Origin: Puffinus mauretanicus
Taxonomy: Eukaryota; Chordata; Aves; Procellariiformes; Procellariidae
Reading direction: 5' to 3'
DNA length: 64,000 nt
NCBI GenBank assembly: GCA_023333565.1
Contig: JAJKFH010002594.1
Location: 868,001 to 932,000 of the forward strand
Notes under the pieces: generated by a model
The model's database searches: none
What the model saw: the letters and a program-made list of their open reading frames with translations, nothing else
Told to the model about the DNA's origin: nothing
Translations under genes and position numbers: made by a program
Shown: piece after piece, positions 47,666-61,200 of the stretch
Position numbering within the stretch: position 1 is the first letter of the stretch
Layout of the letters: each line of letters begins with the position of its first letter

Positions 47666-50600
47666 GCCTTTATATTCTGTGTGCAGAAATGTGTGAACTT
47701 CTGGAGAATGATTAATCTCATCCTAAAATAGGTATAAAAAAATTGAACAAATGATTCAGCTGAAAAGGTTCCTGTTCCTTTCCATTAACTCTGATGATTA
47801 GCTGAGATTTAAACATTCAAGAACTTTTGAACGTTTGTGTTCACCTGGATGAACTCCAGCTATGGTGTTCATTGTGTTTTGGTTCTTTTTTCCCCCACAC
47901 CCAGTCCCCAAACATAAACATGAGCTTTTAGCATAAACAAAGACAACAGAATCTGGATATCCCTTTGAACACTGAGAAACAGAAATACTGAAAAATATGA
48001 GGTATATTATGAGAGACTTCACAGAAAAAATGTGAACAGTGAAAATTGTCAATAGAGACTTGTGAATTGGAATTTCAAAATTATTTTCTCCTTTGCTATT
48101 AAAGAGAGATGCAGTCTTGTCCTATTTTTCATATAAACCTCCACCTCTATAGATATTCTGTAAAATATCTACTTGTCTGCCTCGTTATAAGAAGTTCAGG
48201 TCTTACTGAGAAAAAGACGTTAGGCATATTGTTTAACTATAATTGTAATTGTAGAAAATATTGTACAATTTGACTCACAACTGAAAATGTTGTAACTAGA
48301 GGACTTAGAAGGCCATGTGTCCAATCTGCTGAGTGACAGGAATGCTGACAAGAGGAAATCTATGGACTTTGGTAGTACTGTACTTGAGAATTTAGATGTG
48401 TACTAATAAGCATAGAAGAAAAATCAGTTATTTACAGTCCTATTATATTATAAAAGTAAATGCATTGGAAACACTCAGCAAAGAAGAGACCATTTCACAA
48501 CGTTTCTTCCATTATACTACAGCATTTAATAAAAACCCATTTGTCAAAAATATCAAGACTCAAATGCTAAGGTACATGCAGCATCCTGATGCACGATTGT
48601 TCAGTTTGCCAACTCTTCCAACACCTTTGCAATAATAATGATCTCCACATTTTTCCCTGTCCTCTTCACTAAACAAATTTGTTGTACAGAATCCTGGACT
48701 CACTGACAGAGCCCAGAGACAAAGCTTTCATGGAGGATCTCACTTTAGCCTCCTATTACATACCACAGAGAAAGGTGATCCCCTACTTGAGTCAAAATTA
48801 TAAAAAGATCTTTATGTAATTATTATGTGAGCAGTAATGTAAACAGACAATATCCATACAAGAGGAAATGGGAATTTGATGAATTCCCACACTGCAGTGA
48901 TGAGTTTGAAGCAATAATATTATTTCTTTCCTCTTGTCTTTCTGCTTTGCCCCACTAAGTCACAGAAGGGAAAGTGAAATCACCAGTGGCAAATAAAAAC
49001 GTCTGCTCTGCAAACAAAAATAAAGAAGAAATTATTGCTTAATGGAAATACTAGGGAGTTTGGTTTTTTTTTTAAGTTCTTTCTAATATCTCTGTATATT
49101 GACAATAATACAAGATATCAAATTTAGAATTACAGATTTAGAAATTTGTTTGTAATTCTCATGATCTAAGTTTTCCTGCCATAGGTAGCTTGAGGCACTA
49201 TTACAGCCAGGGAATTTCATTTATACAAGTTCCATTAACTTCTTTTCAAAATATAGCAAGATCCATTGTTCCAAGACAGTGATTTAAATGACTAAAAAGT
49301 GGAAAGCAAGAGCTCAGAGAGCTCTTTCTCTATGAAATGTCAGAAAGACATTTTTCTTTCTTCTTTTTTTTTTTCTGTTTTTCTTTTTTTTTCCTTTTTT
49401 TATTTTTTTTTTTTTTTTTCCTTTTTTTTTCTTTTCTGATGGGAACTGGAGTTAAATGTCATTGATGGATGCCCAATAACAACTGGAGCCAATACTTCTT
49501 GGCACGGGTTTCCAGTATGGTTTTATAGTTTACCTGACATAGCTTAAGGACCAGGATCTTTCTTTGCTTTAGAGCAACAGTATTCTCAGCAGACACCAGA
49601 TCTCACATATACAGCTGCAATGAAAATAGAGACTAATAGGTTAAAAACTGTAAGACCAGTCATAAACATCAGTAGATCTGGTGTGGGAAAATATGGAAGA
49701 GTATTTGAGTTACAAAAAGATACTGGTGTGGACCTATCTAATCCTTAAAACTACGTGAAGATTAACAGGCACTGGAAATAAATGGACAAAACGAGTTGTA
49801 TCAGTAAGTCAATTCAATCTTTAATGTCTATTTCTGTATAATCCTCCTGCAGAAATGTTTGCTACTTTGAAGTTGGCATGCTTTTGAAGGGACAATTAGT
49901 AAAGTTGTTATGCAACCCTCACCCTTCTCTGGAGACCAAAACGGCTCATCCAGTTTCACAGATGTGCCACCCTATTCCTGGACTGAAATGTCAGATCTTC
50001 TGGGACAGCACACCCCATGGTTTGAGGCACACAGTAATTTAAATTTAGATCAAGTCAATAGGAAAAGCTTCCTGTCACAGTGCACTCCATTAGTTGAAGG
50101 GAAGTGATAGAAGACTCATTGTTAAATAGATAAAAAATTTAACTTTAAAACATTTGATGAGTGTAAACGGCTCAGTAGGAAAAAAACCCCTTCTAATGAA
50201 TAAATTCTCTCTTTCTGTCTCTAGATTGTCTGAAGGCCTTCCTTGAATACTTTTGTAATAACTGATTACATAAGAGATTCAAGACAGATTACAGAAAAGA
50301 TTCAAACCCAAGCCTTTTAGCAACCTGTGTTACATCAGTTAAGACACTACAGTTCTTTAGATGGAAATCCCAATGGAAATTTAATTTAATGCAATGTTTG
50401 TTTTTAATATTTGGTTTGCACAATGCTAGAATTTAGTCAAAATTATTTTTCTGTATCTGAGGTTGTAATAAAGCAAACACAAAATATTCTCCTACTGTCC
50501 TACTGTGAAGACAAGCAGCCAAAATTACAGAAAGTAGTTTTGAAATAGGGTTGGAAGAAGCACTGAAGGATCATTTATTCTATCTACTTACAAATTTTCA

Positions 50601-51369
50601 CTTTTACTTTAACATTTAAATCAAGATGTCTACAAGGTACCATGTTTGGATAAGGACCAAAACTTTTCCTATGTTCAAGAAGAGACCTTTGAATATGGGC
50701 CTCTCTGTTTTATCCATTTCTTTTAGCTGACAGTTAGGTGAAAATGCAAAGATTATTCCTTTTAATAAATGGTTATGTTATGGTCCATTTAAAGAAGTCC
50801 AACTATGAAAATCACTCTGGATACCACGTAAAACTGACAAGAAGCTGACTTTTAATAAGCAGTAATATGCAAACTAAATTGTTTTCCAGTGGGATTGCAA
50901 TATCATTAATGCTTCCCCCCTCCCCACCCCTCTGTAAGTCTTCATGCTTCTCCTGGGAAAAAAGGGCTTTTCTATTAATATGAATACAACTAGTTCCTTG
51001 ACCATGTGAAACGTTACTGTCATAGCAAAACTATAGATAATATTTGTAGCTTTCCATAAACTTTTATCCCCTAGGAACTAAATTTATGCTTTAAAATTAA
51101 CTTTATTTTAAAACAGACAAAGATGACAAGCCAGAAGTTGAGACATGAAACCGATTGTTCCAACAAGAAAAAGCCCAATTTTAACTATTAGGATCCCAAA
51201 TTAGTATGTCTTTCTATTAGAGGAAAAATGATTACTTCCCTGTTCCACATTTTTAAAACAAGTGAAAAAGAGAACACTGGAATGAAACTCTTTCAGGTAC
51301 GGTATTATGTAGGAAATCTCCAATAAAAAAAAAAAAAGAGGCCTTCAAAGGTAGCTTAATTTTATATAA
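47666..51369. other. AT-rich non-coding DNA, no gene seen
   Basis: It includes the long pyrimidine tract at 49351-49437. A segment at about 50545-50590 (GGGTTGGAAGAAGCACTGAA, GGATCATTTATTCTATCT) may be a worn CR1 3' end. Frames at 48396-48635 and 49910-50107 (plus) have no recognised features. Confidence 0.55.
49351..49437. repeat. long oligo-pyrimidine (T-rich) tract
   Basis: About 87 bases almost entirely T and C with long T runs, broken only by single G or A bases. No poly(A) retrocopy body was recognised on the minus strand next to it. Confidence 0.9.
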
Positions 51370-51640
51370 TAAGAGCTGAGGACACTCACAGCCAGATTAT
51401 TGCTTTCCTCGAACACAGATTCATTCCTCAGCACTTCTGCTCCCTGTCATCAGCATTCCAATCTGCAGGCCTCCGGCTGCAGCCCCACACACAGGCACAC
51501 ACTCTCGTGCGGAGGAGCTGATTGTATAGCCTGAAGTGTATGAATAAAGGCTTATTACAAAGCAAATGCATAAGGGTCTCCTACAGTGTCACTCCCCTCA
51601 AGCAAGCAAGGTGGGAAATTGATCACGATTCTGAAAAGTA
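51370..51640. promoter_or_regulatory. candidate conserved regulatory block
   Basis: A moderately GC-balanced island in AT-rich DNA, free of repeats and frames, with phrases such as CACTCACAGCCAGATTATTG, CTGCAGGCCTCCGGCTGCAG (an imperfect palindrome) and AAAAGTAATTAAGTTTG containing a TAATTA homeodomain-type core. The call rests only on composition and appearance. Confidence 0.25.
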
Positions 51641-54600
51641 ATTAAGTTTGAAAGGAAAAGTAAATCCTATTTATCTAAAGCAAGCTCTGGTTTAACTAAA
51701 GATGGCACTTCAAGCCCTAAAAATGCCTTCCTGGAGAAAAATTATAAAATAAAGCAGTTATGAAGGGTGAGACAAAATAGATGTAAATAGAAGGCATGTA
51801 AATTCATGTTATGCAAACAAGGCTTTAAGTTAAATACACCAGACATCCTCACTTTCGTACAATAAGAACATGAAATGTCTACAGCACTGACAGAAATATA
51901 TTATGACATGTATTTGATGACTATGAAAGATCAGTAGCTCACTTACCATGGTGAAATCTGGGAACAAGGCCAGTAATCTTTAAAAAACACAATTAAAATA
52001 CTTTAATTAGTTGTTTTATAACTTAAAAGGATAGCATGCTCTAAATATTGGACTTTCCAATTATAGATGCTTTCGTGGTAGACAGTCAGAATATTTAACT
52101 TCTGCTTTTGTGAATACCACTGTTTTTTTTCTGTTTTTAAAAAGTACCACATAAAGAATATCTAACAGGATAAACATTTTCTAGGGGAAGGCTTGATTCT
52201 ACTTATCCTAACATGTCTAAAAATTTGCACTAATTTCATATAACGTAGCTGAAATTTGATCTCCATCTAATTCAATGGCTGCAATTCCTTAGAGCCAGGT
52301 TTTTATTTGTAACATGGCTCAGTTTGTGAGTCATCTTATAATCAGATCCTCTAATACCTTTTGTACAGCTCACAGTTTTCAAATATTAAAATATAGGCTT
52401 ATCGAGTTGTGAAATACGAAACTCTTAGACACTTTTAGAAGTCACTCAAAAGAGAAATCAAGAAACCAATGCCTGTGGGCAGTTATCTCTTTATGAGGTC
52501 ATACAATATGCAAAAAGACAACCAAAGAGAGCGTTTTACCAAATCGAAATTTGTTCTGTAGGTTTGCTACTCTGTCTAGAAGAGAGCAACACCTGAAGTA
52601 GCCAATACCAACCACTGGAGAAAGCAGAAGTGAGAACAGCTCTAAACAGGGCATCCAGCCAATGTCATGGGGTGCAGCTCTCCCACCCTGCAGTGATCGT
52701 CTTGCACTATGACTCATCCAGCTCTGAAGTAATCTAATAAAGATATGATTCAGGGCATTGTGATAGGAATCATGATTGATTTTGCATGCACAGGTTTCTG
52801 ACATGTACAAATGGAGAGGACTATTTCGTAGATAATGATTTGATGCCTACAGAAAGCCAAAGACACAATTCATAACACAAGCCACTTTTCTTTGTAGGAG
52901 AGAATATTTTATATTATGTAAAAGCTGTGTAGAAAACAGTATTTACCTTGTAATAAACTTTAATTAAATAAAGTGTTAACTCTGATCTAGAGAAATAATA
53001 AACGTATAAATGTTTTCTGTAAGTTGTTCTCTCGACTATTGGAATGAATTATTTTCAGCCATATCTTTTATGACTATTCACTTGCTTGGATTTAATTAGC
53101 AGTTTTACCAAGAAAAACACAATTTTTCAGCTTATCACTTGAAATATTCCAATATTGAATTATCAGATAGGTTTTCTGAGTTCCAGCAATCTAGCTATTT
53201 AAAAAAGGTCCATCAAATCACAGTAAAAAAACCATATCACTTTACCTCATAGCATGCTTGAAAGTTAAGTAATGCAATTCAACTGCCACATTGGAAACTG
53301 AAAAAAATAGAGATCTGAAATTTTTTGTTTTGTTTCTTCATTTGTCTTTTATCAACTGTCTGTTTAGAAATTACCGATATGCTTAAGGAAGTCATGAACT
53401 TTTGATAGACAATTCACAACCATAAAAATCAATGGCTATTTGACAGACATTACAAAATGCATGTTCAACACTATCACAGAACAAAGCAAAACACAACTTT
53501 ACCTTCTTCCACGCTTCTGAATGAGCAGTCTCATTACAGTCAATACTAGAAATCAGGAAGCTTTTTCATATGGAATCTCTTCCCTTCTTCCCAGTTTTGC
53601 TCTTCTCTGTCCTCCATAGACAATCATAACAAAACACTAGAAAACTTCAGATGAACAAGTTTTCAAAAATGTTCATGAATTTATGTCAACTTTATTAAAC
53701 TATTTCAACCATTGAAATAATTGAACATTTCCCATTTTTTGTTAGACACTTTATTATATGATACATTATTTTGAAACTCACTTTAATTTTAATTAGGTTT
53801 TGGATCAAATAAAGGTTTTATCCAACCCCAAAAGCAATTTTATTGCTTCTTATTAATCTGTAAGTACCATATATTATATATACATAGTATACATATAATG
53901 TGTATATACGTGTGTGTGTATGTAAGTGTATAAATGATAAAACAAATATTTTACTGCTTTTTTTCCATTTTTTCAGAACAGTAGAAAAAGCAAAGTAACC
54001 CAAAACAAAGTTTGTCTTCTCCCCTCAATACTATGCCTCACTGTGGCAATCTCCACCCCATTCCTGTGGCCCTCTGGGCATGTGTACATTTCTAACTAGA
54101 AAGATCAGTACTGAAAACTGTTCCAAATCCTTCCTGAAGAATTGCTAGTTCTCTCTTCTTTCACCCAGCAGCTTCATTTTTGTCTTAATATCTAATGTCA
54201 GTCAATCAGCATAAAGAAAATAGCTAGATTAACTTCAGTGAAGAAAAAAAAAAAGATACGGTAAGGATAGATTTTACAGATATCAGAAGTCACACAGGCA
54301 CTGGCTTAAAATCCACAGAATGTGAAATCATAGCTTAGTTACTGCACATAGCCACCTTTCTAGCTTTTATTCCAAACTGTCAGTACCCATTACAGCCTCA
54401 ATTCATTTATTACCGCACCTTTCTTTCTTTCTGCCTGTAATCATTTATAAAGAAAAGCAAACTTCTGTTGCATTTACCACTGCTGCTGAGAACTTGAACG
54501 AAACAGTTTTTCATAGATATTAGCCAAGCTTATTCCCTTACCACATAGAGTTATACTGTGAACCACATCTACATTTAGACCACTGGCCAACACATACCCT

Positions 54601-55559
54601 CATATATCTTGCTCTAAATTAATTAAATTCTTGTAAAACTACATAGACTAGCTGTGTTCTCATACACTTAACCCAATTCTATACTTATTCTTCTCTGAAA
54701 CTGTAATGTCAGATTAAGTTAAATCACCTTACATTCTAAGTAAATGTTTTGTAACCTACAGGGTAGTTTAAGAAATTGTGTTCCACACTATTCATTTCCA
54801 TTTATCTGTTCAACTACTCTACCTAAGTGATTTTATTTCCATTATTTCTCTTTAAATCTAATTTCATTAGGATTTAATGATTTCCAAAGGTTTTTCTCTC
54901 TCTCTTTTTACTCAGAAAATCCAATTGTTTTTTGTTAGTTTGCCACTGGCTAAATTATAGGTCCTATCCACGTTTGTCTTTATCACCAGCATCCATGTCT
55001 ATAATATCGGCAGTTGTACACATACAGAATTTTGCAATGCCCAACAGGAGGAAATTGTCCACTCTGATATCTTGAGGCTTCTTGATGAGAGAGTGGAGAC
55101 ATTCAGGAATGCATTGCTGCCTGTGCCAGCAATGGCCCATGTCAATGGACTCTGAACAATAGCAAGGAAAGAAGCAAGACTTGATGAATACCATGTCATC
55201 AGCCAGACTTGATGAAGGGAAACCCATGGACTGCACCATTTCTGCATTTAAAATGGGCTACAGTGAAAGAAGTCTAAGGACTGCTAGATATCATATCCAT
55301 CATTTTATTCATCACCTTTCTCAGAACTTTTGGGAAAGCTGAAGAGTTGTCGGTACCTCTAAAGAGTGTCAGATTTTAGTCAAGGCACTGACATAGTTAC
55401 TACTGTAAAAGAAGGCAAGACAAATTGTGAAGAGAGGAACAGCTATGCAACACAGTGAAAACTTACCAGATTTTTTTCTGTCTGTAATCATTGAAATCTT
55501 CACTTCCTGGACAGTAATTTTTTTTTCTTATCCTCTCCTCTGAACACCACATATTTTAA
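51641..55559. other. AT-rich non-coding DNA, no gene seen
   Basis: It has a TA/TG repeat zone at 53869-53932 (also producing a small minus frame). The minus frames at 52499-52810 (103 codons) and 54964-55247 (two overlapping frames of 91 and 82 codons) have no recognisable domain. Confidence 0.55.
53869..53932. repeat. AT/GT-rich microsatellite zone
   Basis: Alternating purine-pyrimidine sequence (ATATTATATATACATAG, then TGTATATACGTGTGTGTGTA). Confidence 0.8.
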
Positions 55560-55810
55560 AGGAGCTTTCGGGATGGAGACTGCCAGCCCCTGAGCTCATC
55601 CAGGGGAATTTGCCCAAGCCAGGATGCTCCACAGCTTTGAATATCTTGATGCACATTGTGCTAGTGAGGATTTTAATTAAACTCAGTGGCAGACAGTCTG
55701 AAGCAGCTGAGCCCCATAGCTATTGTGTACAAAGGAGAAGCATTGAAGGAGTAGATGGATAATTATATTGAAATCAGGACGCATTTCAGGCTCCCATGTA
55801 ATTATCTAGG
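55560..55810. promoter_or_regulatory. candidate conserved regulatory block
   Basis: Balanced base composition in AT-rich surroundings, no repeat and no frame, and dense short motifs: TTTAATTAAACTC, TGGATAATTATATTG, CATGTAATTATCTAGG (TAATTA cores), GCAGCTGAG (an E-box), and CTCATCCAGGGGAATTTGCC. This resembles vertebrate developmental enhancers in appearance, which is inference only. Confidence 0.3.
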
Positions 55811-57824
55811 TCATCCAAACAGTCCCTCAAAAACAGGAAATCCTTGTAATTCAGACACATTTATATTTTTTTTAAGTTATAATATCAAGCTAGGACAATA
55901 TTGTATGTGCATAGTATAATTTTAAACCACATATTTATCCCACAAACCATTTCTTAAAATACAAACTCCTGAAAAAATAACCTCATCTTCCTCTGCATCC
56001 AGAAGTATCTAAAAGCCTACCCCACCTCACATCTGTATAACAAGTGCTGATTTTAAAGCTGATCTCCCAGTTTCTGGAAAATGAAGCAGAAAAGATAGGT
56101 GAGAAGCCAAGACTTGCACAGATAACTCCACACTGCTGTCAAAGAAGGAAATAATATTAGGAGGACCTTTGTCATCATTGTGTCATGATCTCATAAAAAA
56201 TCCAAGACAAGAGTAAAGAACCAGCTATGATACTGAATAGGTGTCATAGAAATCTATAAAAATGTATATTAAAGAAGCTGATATGTTCTTCAATACTGAT
56301 TGTTTTGGGAGTATTCTGTTTAGGTTGAGTGCAGTGCAGTAGCTACAGAACTTCAATTAGGACGGAATCCTAAAAAGAAAACCCTTCTGTCAAGTTCAGA
56401 CTGGAATTTCTGTCAAGTATGATAATTACTATCTCATCACTTGCAACTCCTTGCTTAAAAAAAAAAAAAAAAATCAATGAAAGTCTTCAAAAAGATTTGA
56501 CTTTTCCCCTTCCTTAGACAAAAGTGCCTTTGAACTTATGAAAATACCTGCTTGCTCATTGATTCTAGATCACTTTACAGTGAGGCTGAGGTAGACAGGT
56601 ATAATATTCATTTTACATCAGACAGCCACCATCAGCATCGTTTGGGTGATGACCATGGTGGTAATCACCACAATGGACAACACTTGTCTGTGGCATCAGA
56701 ACTATGTCACTGGTTACATTCCTGCTTGTTCCCCTGCAAAACATCCACACACCATTGCCACCACTGTGAACACCACCACTATCTAGTGCATCCAGACTGT
56801 ACTTATACAGCTGGAGCCAAAAGCTGTGGGCTATAGCTTTTTATGGTGCACCGTCATCAGCTTTTTCTCTAGAAATTTGGATCCTGCTGCCCTGAATACA
56901 CTACAGCCCTTTCACAGAACAGCTTTCTGAAAGGAGGCAGGAGGAGGCAAAGCAACGTTCTACACATCTAACCACACTGCTTTACTCTTCTGTGCTTCAC
57001 ATTTCTTTTCCCCTTCTCCAACTCAGTGATTTCGAACAAAATTAATTTTAAAAAAAAAAAAAAAAGTGCCTCCTTTTTCTTGTGCTTATTCTCCCTCTAC
57101 GTCCCCAGTCTTTCTGGTCTTCGCCTGCACCTTCTTTTTTTTGTCCCCTTCCCATCTGCTGTTCACCTCCTGGAGAGCTAGAGCACTTTCTTTCCCAACC
57201 CCAGTTTTTAAATATGCCTTGAAAGGTTATGCCATCCTTCCCTTCTTATTAACTCCTTCCCCATCCAAGGGCCCTGCAAATAGTGTGACCTTTTCATCAG
57301 CCTGCTGTTCCCCACACCAGGCAGTGGAGGCCTGACAGGGAGGGTGTCAGTGGCCATGGTGTCTGTTTCCATTCCCTTGTTTTCTTGCATCTCTGGGCAG
57401 AACTCTGCTAGGCAATGTCTGCTGGCTCCTTGGATGCTTTCAGGAAACAGTGAAATTGCTTGTTGGTGTCCCTCCAGACACACTTCCCTATTTTTTTCCA
57501 TTTTTGATCCTTCGAATCTCACACTCCCTCCCCTTTTCCTTTTCTTGGCACATGTAGTCACCTGATTCCTCCCTGTTCTTTTCTCTGTAACCTTCCCCCA
57601 TCCCTTCCTTGAGAGGGCTTGAAGATTTTGTTGGACTGTTGTCTAAGTTGAATCCGATAAAGATTGTGGCTGTAAGGTAAGCTATTTAAGGAAAGCATGC
57701 AAGCCTGGCCACTTCCTGCTGTACTTTCCATACCTACTCCCCCATCATCCATAATTGTTGCAGTAAGGATTCTGGAAGGTACAACCCTGCCTCTTCTTTT
57801 CAGTATATTTTCATGGACCTGCTG
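55811..57824. other. non-coding DNA, no gene seen
   Basis: A tracts lie at 56457-56474 and 57050-57065. The stretch 57066-57600 is pyrimidine-rich, which produces proline/serine/phenylalanine-rich frames (57066-57335 and 57344-57565 plus) with no domain. A histidine-rich 94-codon frame at 56552-56836 comes from CAC/CAT-rich sequence near 56620-56780. Confidence 0.55.
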
Positions 57825-58235
57825 TCCAATAATTTATCTACTTCCTTTTTGCATGTGTTTATATCATCTGCAACCACAACCTCCTATGGCAAAAAATTCC
57901 AGAAGCTCACTACCAGCAAGCAGAACTATGCTTTTTTACCTGTTTTAAATTAAACTCCTACAATTTTCTTGAAGTGCCACCTAGTTTTATTACTGTAGGC
58001 TCTTGTACCAAGATTCTTCTTTTCTCTTTCATGCCACCTTAATGATTTTGTAAACTTTGCTCACACCTTGCTCTTAGCTGGAGAGTCCCTGACATTTTAT
58101 TCTGTTCTCATAAGCCAGCTGTTCCATCACTCCATCATTTTAATTGTCCCTTTGCCTTCTCCACTGTGTCTTTCTTGAGATGCAGAGACCAGAATGGCCC
58201 ACCATGCTCAAGATGTAAGCACATCAAAGTCTTGT
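57825..58235 (-). mobile_element. ancient CR1 (L3-like) 3' region fossil
   Basis: Read on the plus strand, the segments follow the reverse complement of the old amniote CR1 end in correct order: CCTATGGCAAAAAATTCCAG, TTACCTGTTTTAAATTAAAC, AAGTGCCACCTAGTTTTATT, AATGATTTTGTAAACTTTGC, GCTGTTCCATCACTCCATCA, TTTCTTGAGATGCAGAGACC, and TGCTCAAGATGTAAGCACAT. The frames over it are broken. It predates the bird-specific CR1 expansion. Confidence 0.75.
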
Positions 58236-58239
58236 GTGG

Positions 58240-61200
58240 CAAACTGTCTCCCTCTGTCACAGTAGTTGAACCAGATTTATATTTCAAAGTGTTTCTCCTT
58301 GTTTTCTGTTGCAATCATCAGGCAACTCTAGCTTCTTGTATGTTAAAGATCAGCTCTTCCTTTTCTCTCCCACTTCCCCTGTAATCTGTTTACTGACTTA
58401 TCTCTCCCGATATATCATAAGGAATAACCGAGCAGTTCTAGAAAGCTATGGCTTCATGGTCATCCTCGGAAAGTTGATTTACCAAGGCATAACTCACTGC
58501 CTCCACAGCTGAGACCCTGGCTTAGAACCAGCTATGCTCATGGTTTGTAGCTGCAAAGGGCAAAGCCTCACAAATCTTAAACAAATAGATAACATAGTAT
58601 CGCAGTGACACAAAAGTGTCTTTAAAGAGAGCACGAAACATCTAAAATACCCTTTGAAATCCCACTCTGAATATAGCAAACTTCAGAACATTGTTTACAC
58701 ACATGCTTTCAGAAAACCCTACTAAACATGCTGTAAGTGAAAGGGTTTTTAAGCTCTCATGCACATCTAAAGCTTAGGAAAAAATTCAAATGCCTGAGCT
58801 TTCTCCTTGTCTCATGAGAACTCTCCCCTCTGACTAATAGCCCTTCTGGTATCATTATGAAGCCTTTCCTCATTGGGCCTATTTTAAACTATTTTTATTG
58901 TTTTCTGCTATGCACATTATGTTGGCTAGGTAACTCCCTAGCCAGTTTGTGTTCTCATTTGAAGCGACAGCCTACCAGTAAATAAAAATGTTCAATTACC
59001 AAATGAGATCTGAAACTGCAGCCCTATCACTTCAGACACCGTTTAAAAAAAAAAGATAGTGGGAAAACAGGAAATAACACTGATTTGGGATTCATTTTTG
59101 AGTAGCATTCACTAATTAACTATTCCAAACACATTAAGAGCCTGAGGGAATCTTCCATGTCTCAGTGGTGGAGAGGCAGTTAGTCAAAACTTTTTATTTA
59201 TATCAGTCTCAAGAGTATTCAAACCAGGAGCTCTGTGCCTGCTAGCAAGGGAATTAAGTAGTACCTGAAGTCACACTTCTATATCATGTCTTACAATAGT
59301 ATTCTACATGATGTACACATTAAACTAAGTTCTTTAAAAAGGAAAAAAATAAAAACCAGTTTTATGAATTTTCTTTTATAATGGACCAAACTCCTTATAG
59401 GTTTTCCATACAGAGATATACAAAGCTCACAAGACTTAGTCTCTTAGTTTCCCTCAACTGCTCAAATTAAGGTGATCTGTATTAAATGTAACATAATAAT
59501 CTCAAAGTTAAGTAAGGGAGGTTTAGATAACTGACATATATACTCTCATATTTTTAATGCTTCCTCCACATTCCTTCTTCAGCTTTTCTCTTCTGCTGCA
59601 ATCAAAGTTCAGAGGTACTTCTGTCTTTAGTCCTTTACCTTTTCCTACTCCCAGCCTACTGGCCTGCATATAAATATAATGGTCCAATCTCTTCCTGTCT
59701 CCTCAATTAACATTTGTTCCTTCTAGTAGTCTCAGTATTACCCCATATTTTCCTTGATGGTCTCTAGAATTTCTGTTCTGAACATCTGCAAGTTAGTAGA
59801 CACTGAATGGCTAGGATAGTTAATTCAAATCATTGAAACTCCAAGTTCAGCATTTTATTTGGTCTCAAATGCATTTTGAATGATAGAAAAGTAAACAACC
59901 AGAAAATGTGTTGTGGTTTTCCCCCTACAGTAGCTGGACCTGAAGTTACTTTGATATGCAAGTTTTGTTCTGAGACTGCCATCAGATATCCAATTTTAAT
60001 TTACCCTTGCTAAAACTGTCGGTTACACAGCTAAGATCATGTCGGCTTAATACATTCAATAGTTTTAATACTGGAGCAATTCTACTCACTAATTTTGAGA
60101 CAACTTTTTGTTCAAAAGTAGGCAACGAAACTTGGGCTGCACACTGGCTCAGCTACTTAGCACTCAGCTCAATTAAGCAATAGCACACCTGCAAGCCAAA
60201 ACAGCATCAGTATTGACAGACATCAACAGTCTGAAAAGCAAATACAAGAACAATCTACACAAAGTGTAGTGGTAACTCTCTTCAGCTGCCATCTATTAAA
60301 AAAATGAAGATATAAAAATTATTTTTTAGCTAGAAAGGTGTCAGCTCACACTCTGCTTCTCTTTTGCATGACTTTATATATGTTTGAAAACTATCTGCTT
60401 CCTCTTCATGGCAGCTAACCAAAATTTACCACTTTTATGTCCGAAGGTAGATTATTAACATACCGCCAGCAAAACAGAGGAGAAAAAAAAAAGGTGTATA
60501 TCTTCCAACTGACTCATTCATTCAAGAATTTTTTAGGCTTAATTTTTTCTTTTTTTTTTTTTTAGGTTTCTTAAGTATTCCAACTTCCATTGCTTTCCCT
60601 CTCAAACAAATGATATGAATTTTAAGCAGCTAATATGTAGCTACAGCTTTATACCTCTGTGACTGTTAAATCTTGTTTTGATAAGGAAGCAATCCAGAAT
60701 GAAGTTTGTGAAATGTCTACCTTCATGGTGCTCAGATGTCCTTGCTGTGGACTGAGGCAAACATTCTTTTATCTTTGTTCTGACCTTTGTTGACTCTCCT
60801 CTGCATTCTTTTCCCCTATATTTCCCAGTTCTGAGAATAATTAGCAACACCCACTGGTGATAACAGGGCTGCAGCAACCTGACAGTGGTATCTTGCCAAC
60901 ACCAGCTGTGCTTTAGTATTTATTTATTAAGATCACACTATTTACACAGGACAAACTTGCTGAGATGGCAAAGGGATGAATACAGTTGCAGCAGCTGAAT
61001 TTCAGCTTGACTTTTGAAAGGAAATAAAACCCATACTGGGTAACATTTATCTCTAAGAAGAGGAAATCCAAGCCTTTAATTCCACTTTCAAATTATGTTT
61101 TGCTGGCTTTTGAGTTTAGTCTATAGGTGATGAAGGGGAATCTTGTACTGCAGGGTGTAGCAGGATGAAACTTCTTTGTGCACTGCATTTAAACAGCTGA

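Noticed and set aside
56552..56836. Histidine-rich 94-codon frame that looks like a metal-binding peptide
   Set aside because: The histidines come from CAC/CAT-rich DNA; no signal peptide, domain, splice context or conserved spacing supports a gene.
57050..57065. Poly(A) tail of a processed pseudogene
   Set aside because: No recognisable coding sequence precedes it on the plus strand, and no target duplication was found.
57066..57565. Proline/serine-rich frames on the plus strand
   Set aside because: They follow from pyrimidine-rich composition next to a poly(A) tract.
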